The notes under the pieces were generated by a model. That model made no database searches and had not been told where the DNA came from. It saw only the letters and a program-made list of their open reading frames with translations. Source: Streptomyces caeruleatus (lineage in GTDB: Bacteria > Actinomycetota > Actinomycetes > Streptomycetales > Streptomycetaceae). Taken from it: a DNA stretch of 64,000 nucleotides. The stretch spans positions 751,832-815,831 of the forward strand of contig NZ_KQ948924.1 in the NCBI RefSeq assembly GCF_001514235.1, written 5' to 3'. Position numbers and translations under genes: made by a program. Shown piece after piece: positions 8,871-16,659 of the stretch. The number at the start of each line of letters is the position of its first letter. Position 1 is the stretch's first letter.

Positions 8871-9994
8871 CAGGACTCCTTGCCGTCGGTGCCGCGGGTG
8901 CCGTGGGGGGCCGGCGGAGTGGCTGTGGGGTCGGTCAGGGTCAGGACGCGGTGCAGGTCTTCGGGGACGGGGCGGCCCGCGGCGGTGCGTTCGGCGGCGT
9001 AGTCACCGAGCATGCGGGCGAGTTCGGCGTCTCGGTGGGCGCGGCGGTCCAGTTCGGCCACGGCGTCGACGGGCACGCCGGTGAACAGGCACTTCAGTAC
9101 GGCGTGGCGCCATTGGTGGGCGTCGAGGTGCCGGGCGGCGTAAGGGCCGACGGCGGCGGAGAGGAGGCGGGTGTCGTTGGTGCGCAGGGCGTCCTCGACG
9201 AGCGGGAGGGCGTCGGGGCCGGGCACGAGATGGGGCAGCGCGTGCAGGACGGCACGGCGTTCGGCGGCGGTGCCCTGGGAGTAGACGCGGGTGACGGCGT
9301 CCGTGTCCGCGCGGGCCGCGTGCAGGATGAGGACGCGGGCGGCGTCGGCGTAGTCGGACCCGCAGCGGCGGCCGGCCTCGGCGATGCGCAGCTCCCAGAC
9401 GGAGATGGGGCCGTGGGTGCCGGGGTGCGCGGCGGCTTCGTCGAGGGCTCGGTGGAGCCAGGAGCGGGCGACGCTGCCGAGGCGGGCCGTGACGTGGCGG
9501 CGCAGGTCGGCCGGTGGGGTGAGGGCGGGGCTCGTGCCCTGCGGGTCGGGCCCTGGGGGCCGGGCGGACTCCCGATGCCCGGGGGTGCCTGCCTCTGCCC
9601 CTGCCCGGCCGTCGGCACCCGTCCGACCGTCGGCACCCGTCCGGCCATCGGCACCCGTCCGGCCCTCGGTATCCGTCCGGCATTCGGTATCAGTCCGGCA
9701 TTCGGTATCCGTCCGGCATTCGGTATCCGGTCTGGACTCCATACTCCGGTCCTGGCTGTCGGCGGCCGGTTTGGACTCCGTCCGTCTGTCCTGGCCGTCG
9801 GCCTCCCGTGGGGACGCCGTGCCCCGGTCCTGGCTGTCGGCCTCCCGTGTGGACTCCGTACCCCGGTCCTGGCCGTCGGCGTCCGGCCCGCGCTCGGTGG
9901 CCTGGTGGGGCTCCGCGCCTGCACGGATGTCGGTGCGCGCGCGGGCCTCGGTGTCCGCGCCCGGGGTGGCCGGGGTGATGCGGGGGTGCGTCAT
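8870..9994 (-). CDS. EboA-domain protein with repeat-rich N-terminal extension
   Basis: 374 residues, much longer than typical EboA proteins (about 200-250). The C-terminal 210 residues (from about LTPPADLRRHV at 158) are the EboA core: mostly helical, with ARSWLHRALDEAAAH, VLHALPHLVPGPDALP and DALRTNDTRLLSAA, resembling a HEAT-like fold. Residues 39-90 are four 13-residue repeats (ADSQDRGTESTRE-like) and 91-135 are seven to eight 6-residue repeats (RTDTEC drifting to RTGADG). Both units are multiples of 3 bp and stay in frame. ATG 9994 overlaps the upstream stop by 4 bp, which supports this start and hence translation of the repeats. The extension is probably disordered; its role is unknown. 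EboA function itself is undetermined. Confidence 0.82.
   Translation of the reverse strand: MTHPRITPATPGADTEARARTDIRAGAEPHQATERGPDADGQDRGTESTREADSQDRGTASPREADGQDRRTESKPAADSQDRSMESRPDTECRTDTECRTDTECRTDTEGRTGADGRTGADGRTGADGRAGAEAGTPGHRESARPPGPDPQGTSPALTPPADLRRHVTARLGSVARSWLHRALDEAAAHPGTHGPISVWELRIAEAGRRCGSDYADAARVLILHAARADTDAVTRVYSQGTAAERRAVLHALPHLVPGPDALPLVEDALRTNDTRLLSAAVGPYAARHLDAHQWRHAVLKCLFTGVPVDAVAELDRRAHRDAELARMLGDYAAERTAAGRPVPEDLHRVLTLTDPTATPPAPHGTRGTDGKES
9590..9880 (-). repeat. In-frame 39-bp and 18-bp tandem repeats within the EboA gene
   Basis: 9725-9880 holds four degenerate 39-bp units; 9590-9724 holds seven to eight 18-bp units (TCCGTCCGGCATTCGGTA-type). Period lengths preserve the frame, and variation is mostly conservative within the unit. 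They are coding minisatellites, likely to vary in copy number between strains. Confidence 0.85.
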
Positions 9995-10956
9995 GAGGTG
10001 CTCCCTTCACGGGTGGCGGAGGGATCGCCGGGGTGTGGGACGAGTACGGGTGATCGGGTGGCCGTGGCCTCGGCGCGGCGGAGGAACGGGAGGGAGAGTT
10101 CGGCGAATTGAGGGCCGGCGTGGGAGTGGCGGGGCAGTTCGACGACGGTCAGGCCCTGGTAACCGGTGGCGGAGAGGGCGGCGAGGACGGGTGGGAAGTC
10201 GATCTCGCCGTCGCCGAAAGGGAGGTGTTCATGGATACCGCGGCGCATGTCCTCGATCTGGACGTGACGCAGCCAGGGGGCGGCGGCACGTACGCAGTCG
10301 GCGGGAGGGAGGGGTTCGAGGCACTGGCAGTGGCCGATGTCGAGGGTCAGGCCGAGGAGGTCCGGGTCGCCGAGGGTGCGGCGGAGCCGGTGGAAGTCGG
10401 CGAGGGTGGCGAGGAGGTGGCCTGGTTCGGGTTCGACGGCGAGAGGGACGCCGGCGGTGGTGGCGGCGTCCAGGACCGGGGTGAGGGCGTCGGCCAGGCG
10501 GTGCCAGGCCGTGTCCGGGTCGGTTCCCTGCGGCGTGGTTCCGCTGAAGCAGTGGACGGCGTGGGCGCCGAGGTCGGCCGCGACGCGGACGGCGCGGAGC
10601 AGCAGGTCGACGCGGCGGGCGCGGTCGTCCGGGTCGGGGTCGAGAAGGGAGGGGCCGTGCTTGCGACGCGGGTCGAGAACGTAGCGGGCGCCGGTCTCCA
10701 CGGTGACGTCCAGACCGAGTGCGTCGAGCCGTCGGGCCAGGCGGTCGGTGCGGGCGGCGAGGTCGGGGGCGTACGGGTCGAGGTGCATGTGGTCGAGCGT
10801 CAGGCCGACTCCGGCGTAGCCGAGGTCGGCGAGCAGGGCCAGGGCGTCGTCGAGGCGGAGGTCGGCGAGGCCGTTGGTGCCGTAGCCGAAGCGGAGGGGG
10901 GTGGGGGAGGCGGCCGGTTCTCCGGGGGCCTGCGCCGGGTGGGGCCGCGGGTTCAT
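9991..10956 (-). CDS. Sugar phosphate isomerase/epimerase-like TIM-barrel protein of the ebo-like operon
   Basis: 321 residues. After a Pro-rich start (about 22 residues) comes a xylose-isomerase-like barrel: FGYGTNGLADLRLDDALALL, HCFSGTTPQG, VPLAVEPEPGHLL (Glu ligand), GLTLDIGHCQCL (Asp/His), RHVQIEDMRRGIHEHLPFGDGEID (His/Glu). ATG 10956 overlaps the stop of the ubiA remnant by 4 bp, and its own stop overlaps the EboA start by 4 bp. The GEIDF motif near the C-terminus is typical of isomerases acting on open-chain or keto sugars. The substrate is unknown; it may act on the product of the inositol-phosphate-synthase-like cyclase at the head of the operon. Confidence 0.85.
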   Translation of the reverse strand: MNPRPHPAQAPGEPAASPTPLRFGYGTNGLADLRLDDALALLADLGYAGVGLTLDHMHLDPYAPDLAARTDRLARRLDALGLDVTVETGARYVLDPRRKHGPSLLDPDPDDRARRVDLLLRAVRVAADLGAHAVHCFSGTTPQGTDPDTAWHRLADALTPVLDAATTAGVPLAVEPEPGHLLATLADFHRLRRTLGDPDLLGLTLDIGHCQCLEPLPPADCVRAAAPWLRHVQIEDMRRGIHEHLPFGDGEIDFPPVLAALSATGYQGLTVVELPRHSHAGPQFAELSLPFLRRAEATATRSPVLVPHPGDPSATREGSTS

Positions 10957-11288
10957 GTGACGCTCACCTTCTTCGTGTGCGCCCGTCCGAGCGGGGCGAG
11001 CGCGGGGACGGCCGTGGCGGTGAGCACTGATCCGTCTCGGGCCGCGAGCGGCGCCTGGGGCGGCACGGTGGCTCGGGTGCCGCCGCCGACGGGTCGCCGG
11101 GGCAGGAACGGTGAGGCATTGAGCGGGGCGTGGACGCGGGGGCGGACGGCGTGGGCGACCGGGCCGCTCAGTGCGTCGCCGGGAATGGCGAACCGGGCGG
11201 TGAGCCACAGCAGTTCGGCCTGGGCACGGCTATGGCGAGGGCTGCGGCTATGGCGAGGGCTACGGCTACGGCTACGGCTACGGCTCAC
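10953..11288 (-). pseudogene. Decayed C-terminal fragment of a UbiA-type prenyltransferase (EboC-like)
   Basis: A 111-codon frame from GTG 11288 to the stop at 10953, placed where ebo clusters have the UbiA prenyltransferase EboC. The last 70 residues read like the C-terminal end of actinomycete UbiA-like proteins (HAPLNASPFLPRRPVGGG, TVPPQAPLAARDGS, then PLGRAHTKKVSVT). Several prolines break what should be membrane helices, and both Asp-rich UbiA motifs and at least 150 N-terminal residues are missing. The first 20 codons come from a hexamer repeat (RSRSRSRSP). Coupling by ATGA to the next gene is preserved, so it may still carry ribosomes to the downstream gene. A short functional membrane protein is the less likely alternative. 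Confidence 0.6.
11230..11283 (+). repeat. Hexanucleotide tandem repeat at the ino1/ubiA-remnant junction
   Basis: Nine hexamers related to CTACGG: two 18-bp units (11230-11247 and 11248-11265, differing at one base) and three perfect CTACGG copies (11266-11283). The tract contains the stop codon of the cyclase gene (11278-11280) and supplies the RSRSRS start of the ubiA remnant. It lies at the breakpoint where the 5' part of ubiA is missing. Confidence 0.85.
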
Positions 11289-12585
11289 GACGCTCCCCTA
11301 CGGCACGCTCGCGCGAGTCGGCGCCCTGTGCGGGCGCGTCGTTGGCCGAGTCGCCGGGACCCGCGCCCCCACCAGCAGCTCGCTGCACGCACTGGCCGAG
11401 GCTCGTGCCCCGCGCGTCGGCTTCCAGCCGTTCGGCGGACTCCCGCGTGGTCTCGCCGGTGCCCGCAGGGCGGAGCCGCTCGGCCAGGCCCGCCAGCGCG
11501 GCGTACTGCTCCCCCAGGCTCGCCGGCCCGTCCCCCACCGGGTCCTTGAAGTAGAAGCCGAGTTCGGTGAGCGGGCCGGTCAGGCCGGTCTCGTGGGCCC
11601 GCGCCGTGAGGCGGGCCAGGTCCAGGACCAGGGGCGCGGCCAGGGCCGAGTCGCAGCCCTGCCAGATGGTCTGGAGGATCATGCGGGTGCCGAGGAATCC
11701 GTCGAAGGCGATGTGGTCCCAGGCGGTCTTCCAGTCGCCGAGAGCGGGGACGTCGTCGATGTGGACCTCGCCCTCGGGGACGGTGCCGAGGGTGTCGGCG
11801 AGGACGCGTTCCTTGCCGGCGTTCTTCGCGGCCGCGGCGGCCGGGTCCGCGAGGGCGGCGCCGTCTCCGCCGCCGAGCAGGTTGGTCCCGGACCAGGCCC
11901 GGACCGTCAGTGCCCGCTGCGCGAATATCGGGCCCAGCACGGCTCGCAGGAGGGTCTGTCCGGTCTTGCCGTCCCGGCCGGCGTAGGGCAGGCCGCTGCG
12001 CTCGGCCTCGCGGGCGGCGACGGGGTGGTGCAGACCCTCGGACGGGGTGAAGTTGACGTAGGGGCAGCCCGCGCGCAGGGCCGCCAGCGCGTACAGGGTG
12101 CTGGCCGGCAGCGGGGCGTCGGGCGCCTGGGACGCCGGTTCGGTGGAGGCGACGTTCACGACCACGGTCCGCTCGAGTTCGTGGCGGTGCGTGAAGTCGC
12201 GTATGTCGTCGGCGAAGGCCGTGATCAGTTCGGCGTCGCTCCTGGTGTCCCCCGGGGTGGGGCCGCCGGTCCTGATCTCCCGGTCGGCGGCGGCGAGTTC
12301 GGCCAAGACGGCGGTCGCGGTACCGGGTGGGAGGACGCCGCCGGCGGTCAGGGTCTCGGCACGTTTGGGCAGGGGGCAGTCGAGGGTGTCGTGGCCGCCG
12401 AAGACGAGGTCGGACAGGGCAGGCAGGCCGCTGTCGGTGAAGGCCGAGGTCTCGGTGACCATGCCGGTGGGCGGATGCAGCCCCGCGGTGATGGCGGCGC
12501 ACCCCGTGACGACGGTGGTGGCGACGGAGCCTCGGGCTCCGATCAGCCACACTCCCACACGCGGTCGGGAGAGGGACGCGGACAT
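11278..12585 (-). CDS. Inositol-3-phosphate synthase family protein (sugar phosphate cyclase) of the ebo-like operon
   Basis: 435 residues. NAD-binding N-terminus GVWLIGARGSVATTVVTG (about residues 11-28), VVVNVASTEPAS (about 145), YVNFTPSEGLHHP, AGRDGKTGQTLLRAVLGPIF and SGTNLLGGGDG (about 230-245) match myo-inositol-1-phosphate synthase proteins. It is the atypical long branch found in actinomycete ebo-like clusters, not the short housekeeping enzyme. Expected reaction: NAD-dependent cyclisation of a sugar phosphate. ATG 12585 has a strong AAGGAGG 7-8 bp upstream and is the first gene of the operon. In ebo clusters this slot belongs to EboD, a dehydroquinate-synthase-like cyclase, so an unrelated cyclase may have replaced it. 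The C-terminus ends in a hexamer repeat. Confidence 0.87.
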   Translation of the reverse strand: MSASLSRPRVGVWLIGARGSVATTVVTGCAAITAGLHPPTGMVTETSAFTDSGLPALSDLVFGGHDTLDCPLPKRAETLTAGGVLPPGTATAVLAELAAADREIRTGGPTPGDTRSDAELITAFADDIRDFTHRHELERTVVVNVASTEPASQAPDAPLPASTLYALAALRAGCPYVNFTPSEGLHHPVAAREAERSGLPYAGRDGKTGQTLLRAVLGPIFAQRALTVRAWSGTNLLGGGDGAALADPAAAAAKNAGKERVLADTLGTVPEGEVHIDDVPALGDWKTAWDHIAFDGFLGTRMILQTIWQGCDSALAAPLVLDLARLTARAHETGLTGPLTELGFYFKDPVGDGPASLGEQYAALAGLAERLRPAGTGETTRESAERLEADARGTSLGQCVQRAAGGGAGPGDSANDAPAQGADSRERAVGERREP

Positions 12586-12669
12586 GGGCAGCCTCCTTGT
12601 CGTGCGCGAACCCCGGGGGGTGGGACGAAGACGGCGGGCGGGGGTCCGGCGTCCCCCGCCCGCCGCCGC

Positions 12670-15600
12670 TCAGCCGCCCGTGGTGGGCAGTTCCTTCAAC
12701 TGGATGTTGCGGAAGGAGACCTGGTCGTCGGCACCGTGGTTCTGCAGGCCGATGTGACCGTCGGTCAGGCTCCGCTGGGGGTCCTTGTTGGTGAAGTCGT
12801 TGATCTTGACTCCGTTGAGGAACACCTGGAGGCGTTCGCCCTGGACCTTGATCTCGTAGGAGTTCCACTGGCCGGGCGGACGCAGGACCTGGTCACGGGC
12901 CTTGATGTTCGCCGACTTGAACGAGTAGACGGACCCCGTCGTGCGCTCGGGCGCGTCGGTGGCGTCGATCTGGATCTCGTAGCCCTTGTTCACGGCGGAC
13001 CAGGGGTCGTCGGAGGCCGGGAAGCCCACGAAGATCCCGGAGTTGTCGTCGCCCTGCATCTTCCAGTCGAGCTTGAGGGAGTACGACTTCAGCTCCTTGG
13101 CCTGGTACCAGAGCAGGCCCATGCCGCCCTCGGTCCCCAGGGTGCCGTCCTTGACGTTGAACTTGCCGGGGCCGGCCTGCTTCCAGCCGTCCAGGGTCTG
13201 GCCGTTGAAGATCTCCCGGTAGCCCTTGCTCGGCTTGCAGTCCGCCTTCACCTGGCCGGTGGCGTACTGCAGGCCGCCGAGCAGATGGGCCCGGAAGGCC
13301 TCGTCGGCGTAGGACTCCTTGGTGTGGCCGCCGCCGGTGTAGAAGGAGCGGCCGCCGCCGTAGCTCTGGCACCAGGCGATCGGGTGGTCGCCCTTCATGT
13401 TCCCGCCCTGGTAGGTGGTCTCGTCCAGGGTGGCGAGGACCTTGGCCTGCTCACGCGGGTTGGTGCGGTAGTTGTACCACTCGTCGGTGCGCTCCCAGGC
13501 GTCGCCGAGGTGCCCGGTGGACGGGTGGTCGTGGTCCTCGACGCGGACGGTGGCCTTCTGGATGGCCGGGTGCGAGTCGAAGTAGGCGCCGACGAGACCG
13601 CCGTAGAACGCCCAGTCGTACTCGGTGTCGGCGGCCGCGTGGATGCCCATGTAGCCGCCGCCACCCGCCACGTAGTTCTCGAACGCCTGCTGCTGCTCGG
13701 CGTTGAGGACGTCACCCGTGGTGGACAGGAAGGCCACCGCGTCGTACTTGGCGAGGTTGGTCGTGGTGAACTGCCTTGCCTCCTCGGTCGCGTCGACCGT
13801 GATGCCGGCCGGGCCGCCGAGCTCCTTCAGGGCGGCGATGCCGGCCGGGATGGAGTCGTGCCGGAAGCCGGCGGTCTTGGAGAAGACCAGGACCTTCTTG
13901 CCGCCCTTGAACGGCTGGGTGGAGAACTCGAAGTCGTCCACGTCGTACAGGGCGCCGTCGCCGCCCTTGAAGACCAGGTAGATGTCCGTGGTCTTCCTGG
14001 GCAGCGCCCGCAGGGGCACGTCGACGTTCTGGAACGTCTCCCAGCCGCCGGTGGGCGGGATGTACGCCGAGCCGTGCAGCGGTCCGTCGGGCGAGCCGGT
14101 GCGCAGTTCGATGAAGCCGCCCGCGCCGCCGGAGGAGGCCCTGACGGTCATCTTCTTCTGCCCGGCGAACCGGTAGGGGGTGAAGGAGATCCAGTCGCCG
14201 TCGTTGACGTTGCCGACGGTCTTGCCGCCGTTGGCACCGGTCTTGTCGATGACCGAGACGCCCGACTGGGTGGTGAAGTGCTCGGCCTGGCGGTGCAGCG
14301 GCTGGAGGACGGTGCGGGCGGTGCCGGTCAGTGCCTCCTGGCCGTTCGCCCCGCCGTCGGTGTAGCCGGCGCCGACGACGCCGTAGATGTTGGCGTTGGG
14401 GTCGTGTCCGCCGTCACCCGCGGGTGGCGTCAGGGTGCCCTCGCAGCCCATCTCGCTGGTCAGCTCGTGGGCGTGGGAGTCGTGGCCGAGGCTGTAGGTG
14501 ACCTTGACCTTGGAGCAGTCGACCGTCTCCTCGGGATCGGTGACGGTCACCTTGAAGGGGACCGGCTTGCCGAATTCGGCCAGGGCGCCGTTGCCCGGGA
14601 TGTCGATCCGCACCTTGGGCTCGGTGTTGCCGACGACGATCCGGACGCTGGCGTTGCCGGTGTTGCCCTCGGGGTCCTTGGCGGTGAAGGTGGCGCTGTA
14701 GGTGCCGACCTTCTTGTACTTGTGGGTGGGGTTGAGGCCCTCACCCTTGGTGCCGTCGCCGAAGTCCCAGCTGTAGGTGAGGTCGGTCGAGTCGGCGTCC
14801 TTGGCGGAGGCGGTGAACTTGACGTTCAGGCCGGCCGCGCCGGACGTCTTGTCGGCGCTCACCTCGGCTATCGGGGAGAAGCCGTCCTCGGCGTTCTCGA
14901 TGCGGTACAGCGCGGAGTGCTCGTCGCCCTGGAACCAGGAGATGCCGTAGTCGAGGACGTAGAGCGCGCCGTCGGGGCCGAACTCCATGTCCATGATCTG
15001 GGTGCCGGTCCACGGGAAGTCGTTGATCTTCGCGACGGAGCCGTCGTCGTTCTGCTCGATCCGCTTGATCCAGCGGCGGCCGAACTCGCCGGCGAAGAAG
15101 TCGCCGTCGTAGGCCTCGGGGAACTTCACCTTGGAGTCGAGGTCGGGGTCGTAGCGGTAGACCGGGCCGGCCATCGGCGACTCGGAGCCGGTGCCGAACT
15201 CGGGCACGGAGCCGCCGTCGTACGGGATCCACGCGGCCTGCGCGGGCGGCAGGTCGGTGAGGCCGGTGTTGTACGGCGAGGTGTTCTTCGGGGCGGCGCA
15301 GTCGAACTTCTCACCGGAGGCGCCGGTGGCGAAGTCGTAGTCGACGTAGGCGTCGTTGTTGCCCGTGCAGAACGGCCAGCCGAAGTTGGCGGCCTTGGTG
15401 ACCTTGGCGAACTCGACCTGTCCCGCCGGTCCCCGGCTGGGGCTGGCGGCGCCGGCGTCGGGGCCGTAGTCACCGACGTAGACGATGCCGGTCTTGTCGT
15501 CGACGCTCATCCGGAACGGGTTGCGGAAGCCCATCGCGTAGATCTCGGGACGGGTCTCTTCGGTGCCCGGGGCGAAGAGGTTGCCCTCGGGGACGGTGTA

Positions 15601-16395
15601 CGAGCCGTCCTCGGCGACCTTGATACGGAGGATCTTGCCGCGCAGGTCGTTGGTGTTGGCGGAGCTGCGGCGGGCGTCGAAGGCCGGATTGCGGTTCGGC
15701 CGGTCGTCGATCGGGGTGTAGCCGTCGGAGGCGAAGGGGTTGGTGTCGTCGCCGGTCGACAGGTAGAGGTTGCCGTCCGCGTCGAAGTCGATGTCGCCGC
15801 CGACATGGCAGCAGGTGCCACGGGAGGCCGCGACGTCGATGACCTTCTTCTCGCTGGCCGTGTTGAGCGTGCCGTTGGCGTTCAGGGTGAAGCGCGAGAG
15901 GCGGTTGACGCCGTCGAACTTCTTGAATTCCGCGGCGGTGCCGGTCTCGGGGGCGTCGCCCGTGGGAGTGTCCAGGGGCGGGGCGTAGTAAAGGTAGATC
16001 GCCCGGTTGTTCTTGAAGTCCGGGTCGATGCCGACGCCTTGGAGGCCCTCCTCGTCGTGGCTGTAGACGTCGAGCTTGCCGGCGACCTTGGTGACGCCGC
16101 CCTGGTCGGTCAGGCGGAGTGTGCCGTCGCGCGAGGTGTGCAGGACGCTGCGGTCCGGGAGCACGGCGAGCGACATCGGCTCGCCCATCTCGGGTTCGCC
16201 CTTGGCGAGCGGTACCTGCTGGAACTGGCCCTCGGCGGCTGCCGGTTCGTCGTGTTCCGGGTGTCCGGGGTGGGCGCCGGCGACGGTGGCCGGGGTGCCC
16301 ACGGCCAGGAGCAGGCCGGAGAACAGGGCGACGGCGGTGCGAAGCCTGGGGCGCCTGGGGGTGCGGGTGCTGCTGATGGGTCTGGTTCTGTGCAC
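12670..16395 (-). CDS. Secreted multidomain GSDH-PKD-CBM6-like-ThuA-DUF1080 protein
   Basis: 1241 residues from GTG 16395. A signal peptide (Arg-rich, then a hydrophobic stretch ending near PATVAGA, about residue 40) leads into five domains. First is a PQQ/GSDH sugar dehydrogenase beta-propeller (about 55-510; TCCHVGGDIDFDADGNLYLS). Next come a PKD domain (about 512-600; WDFGDG), a CBM6/CBM35-like domain (about 690-815; ending VDDFEF) and a ThuA domain (about 825-1040; GYMGIHAAADTEYDW). Last is DUF1080, a 3-keto-disaccharide hydrolase-type domain (about 1055-1238; DGWKQAG, DNSGIFVGF). The domain set fits extracellular oxidation at sugar C3 followed by cleavage of the keto-glycoside; the substrate is unknown. 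A 23-bp element shared with the ROK gene lies 166 bp upstream. Confidence 0.9.
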   Translation of the reverse strand: MHRTRPISSTRTPRRPRLRTAVALFSGLLLAVGTPATVAGAHPGHPEHDEPAAAEGQFQQVPLAKGEPEMGEPMSLAVLPDRSVLHTSRDGTLRLTDQGGVTKVAGKLDVYSHDEEGLQGVGIDPDFKNNRAIYLYYAPPLDTPTGDAPETGTAAEFKKFDGVNRLSRFTLNANGTLNTASEKKVIDVAASRGTCCHVGGDIDFDADGNLYLSTGDDTNPFASDGYTPIDDRPNRNPAFDARRSSANTNDLRGKILRIKVAEDGSYTVPEGNLFAPGTEETRPEIYAMGFRNPFRMSVDDKTGIVYVGDYGPDAGAASPSRGPAGQVEFAKVTKAANFGWPFCTGNNDAYVDYDFATGASGEKFDCAAPKNTSPYNTGLTDLPPAQAAWIPYDGGSVPEFGTGSESPMAGPVYRYDPDLDSKVKFPEAYDGDFFAGEFGRRWIKRIEQNDDGSVAKINDFPWTGTQIMDMEFGPDGALYVLDYGISWFQGDEHSALYRIENAEDGFSPIAEVSADKTSGAAGLNVKFTASAKDADSTDLTYSWDFGDGTKGEGLNPTHKYKKVGTYSATFTAKDPEGNTGNASVRIVVGNTEPKVRIDIPGNGALAEFGKPVPFKVTVTDPEETVDCSKVKVTYSLGHDSHAHELTSEMGCEGTLTPPAGDGGHDPNANIYGVVGAGYTDGGANGQEALTGTARTVLQPLHRQAEHFTTQSGVSVIDKTGANGGKTVGNVNDGDWISFTPYRFAGQKKMTVRASSGGAGGFIELRTGSPDGPLHGSAYIPPTGGWETFQNVDVPLRALPRKTTDIYLVFKGGDGALYDVDDFEFSTQPFKGGKKVLVFSKTAGFRHDSIPAGIAALKELGGPAGITVDATEEARQFTTTNLAKYDAVAFLSTTGDVLNAEQQQAFENYVAGGGGYMGIHAAADTEYDWAFYGGLVGAYFDSHPAIQKATVRVEDHDHPSTGHLGDAWERTDEWYNYRTNPREQAKVLATLDETTYQGGNMKGDHPIAWCQSYGGGRSFYTGGGHTKESYADEAFRAHLLGGLQYATGQVKADCKPSKGYREIFNGQTLDGWKQAGPGKFNVKDGTLGTEGGMGLLWYQAKELKSYSLKLDWKMQGDDNSGIFVGFPASDDPWSAVNKGYEIQIDATDAPERTTGSVYSFKSANIKARDQVLRPPGQWNSYEIKVQGERLQVFLNGVKINDFTNKDPQRSLTDGHIGLQNHGADDQVSFRNIQLKELPTTGG

Positions 16396-16560
16396 GAAGT
16401 CCCTCCGGGAACGGGGTGTGCCGTACGGGGTGGGTGCGTGGACGTGCGGTGCGGGCGCCGGGGTGCGCCGTCACCCCGGAGGTGTTTGTGTCCTGAACAC
16501 TTCAGGGACGGTAACCGCGTCCGTGCGGGGCGAACACCCCTTGCGTCAGGATCGTTCAGG

Positions 16561-16583
16561 CTTTCTCCCAGCACAGGACAAAG
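16561..16583. promoter_or_regulatory. Putative ROK-regulator operator, copy A
   Basis: The 23-bp element is CTTTCTCC-N3-CACAGGACAAAG, differing from the copy at 24560-24582 only in the central triplet. It is an imperfect inverted repeat (CTTTCTCC against GGACAAAG, 7 of 8 pairing). It sits upstream of the GSDH-ThuA-DUF1080 gene, between it and the isomerase gene. Confidence 0.65.
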
Positions 16584-16659
16584 CAGGATCCGCGCAGGTC
16601 GGAAGGGGGGACCGGCGGTGCTGCCGGTCCCCGTCCCCGACCTGCGCCGGGTGCGTGGT

